From NCBI GenBank assembly GCA_017398545.1, contig JAFQFT010000058.1:1-45469 (forward strand): a stretch of 45,469 nt of DNA, written 5' to 3'. This DNA is from Bacilli bacterium (GTDB lineage: Bacteria; Bacillota_I; Bacilli_A; ML615J-28; CAG-313). The notes under the pieces are model-generated. The model ran no database searches. It saw only the letters and a program-made list of their open reading frames with translations, and was not told the origin of the DNA. A program made the translations under genes and the position numbers. This document shows positions 45,029-45,469 of the stretch, piece by piece (positions within the stretch are counted from its first letter, which is position 1; every line of letters starts with the position of its first letter).

Positions 45029-45469
45029 ATTGCTTCTTTATCTTAAATTTCTTATTTTTTGTTTCTTCTAAAGCTTTTTGCTTTTCTAATTCTTCTCTAT
45101 AAACTTCATACTCTAAATCATATTTATCTAAATTAGCCATAACTTCTTCATCATACAAGTGACATGTAACAAAGTGATTCTTAGTATGTTCAATAAACTT
45201 AGGAGTTTTAAATTTACATACATTCATACAACTTTCACATCTTGTATGGAATTTACATCCTTTTGGAGGATTTGCAGGAGATGGAATATCTCCTTTTAGA
45301 ATAATACGATTCATCTTAGCATCAGGGTCAGGTACAGGTACTGCTGAGAACAATGCTTTAGTATATGGATGAAGAGGATTATCAAATATATCTAAAGTAT
45401 CCCCAATTTCCATTGTATTTCCTAAATACATTACGATAATACTATCAGTAATATATTTAACAACAGATA
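45012..45469 (-). CDS. oppF: Oligopeptide ABC transporter ATP-binding protein OppF, C-terminal part (runs off right edge)
   Basis: The reading frame is open to the window end; the ATG at 45431 is internal. The visible 151 residues or so begin SVVKYITDSIIVMYLGNTME, the typical post-Walker B segment (usually HDLSVVRxIxDRIAVMYLGxIVE), then HPYTKALFSAVPVPDPD and LKGDIPSPANPPKGCKFHTR, the oligopeptide-HPY tail of OppF/DppF with its cysteines (Cys in GCKFHTRC, MNVC, TCH). A Lys/Glu-rich extension of about 45 residues follows. Walker A and B lie outside. It would energise an Opp permease encoded to the right; whether this is a second Opp system or a displaced ATPase for the oppABCD at the left cannot be told from this window. 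It is first in the visible part of the long operon. Confidence 0.88.
   Translation of the reverse strand, partial: SVVKYITDSIIVMYLGNTMEIGDTLDIFDNPLHPYTKALFSAVPVPDPDAKMNRIILKGDIPSPANPPKGCKFHTRCESCMNVCKFKTPKFIEHTKNHFVTCHLYDEEVMANLDKYDLEYEVYREELEKQKALEETKNKKFKIKKQYEDEK

Noticed and set aside
1..45469. Mycoplasma code (TGA as Trp)
   Set aside because: Trp residues in conserved positions are TGG and all large frames are intact under the standard code.

Overview
The window comes from an AT-rich, low-GC Gram-positive-type bacterium (Bacillota/Mollicutes-like, probably host- or gut-associated). Evidence for this is strong GGAGG-type ribosome binding sites, many lipobox lipoproteins, an Opp-type peptide importer, fatty acid kinase FakA with a DegV/FakB partner, and very large surface proteins with BspA-like leucine-rich, bacterial Ig-like and InlB/Flg_new-like repeats. 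The standard code fits: Trp is TGG and no gene is interrupted by TGA. The assignment is by gene content only. No rRNA, tRNA, mobile element or CRISPR array was seen.

All genes but one lie on the minus strand. From right to left (their direction of transcription): (1) A very long apparent operon runs from the right edge to about 23.7 kb: the end of oppF, a 78-aa membrane protein, a 2502-aa subtilisin-like protease with leucine-rich repeats, then four large lipoproteins (781, 933, 1144 and 1624 aa), ending at a strong hairpin terminator. (2) azlC-azlD (branched-chain amino acid export type) with its own promoter and terminator. (3) A lipid-related operon: fakB, fakA, an MFS transporter, plsC and an alpha/beta hydrolase, ending at a hairpin near 16.86 kb. 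(4) A single gene for a PlsC-like acyltransferase fused to a zinc ribbon, convergent with (5) the only plus-strand gene, a membrane-anchored alpha/beta hydrolase; the two share a bidirectional terminator. (6) Divergent from that hydrolase, a second operon carries another 2493-aa subtilase/LRR lipoprotein, a 567-aa lipoprotein, oppA, oppB, oppC and the start of oppD, running off the left edge.

The striking theme is two copies of a module that joins a giant membrane-tethered extracellular subtilase to lipoproteins and an oligopeptide ABC importer. Eight predicted lipoproteins occupy about 72% of the window. The simplest reading is protein capture and digestion at the cell surface, with peptides passed to Opp (inference). 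The central block between the modules looks like fatty acid scavenging and phospholipid building or turnover: FakB binds fatty acids, FakA phosphorylates them, PlsC enzymes acylate lysophosphatidate-type acceptors, and the hydrolases may act on lipids or esters (inference).
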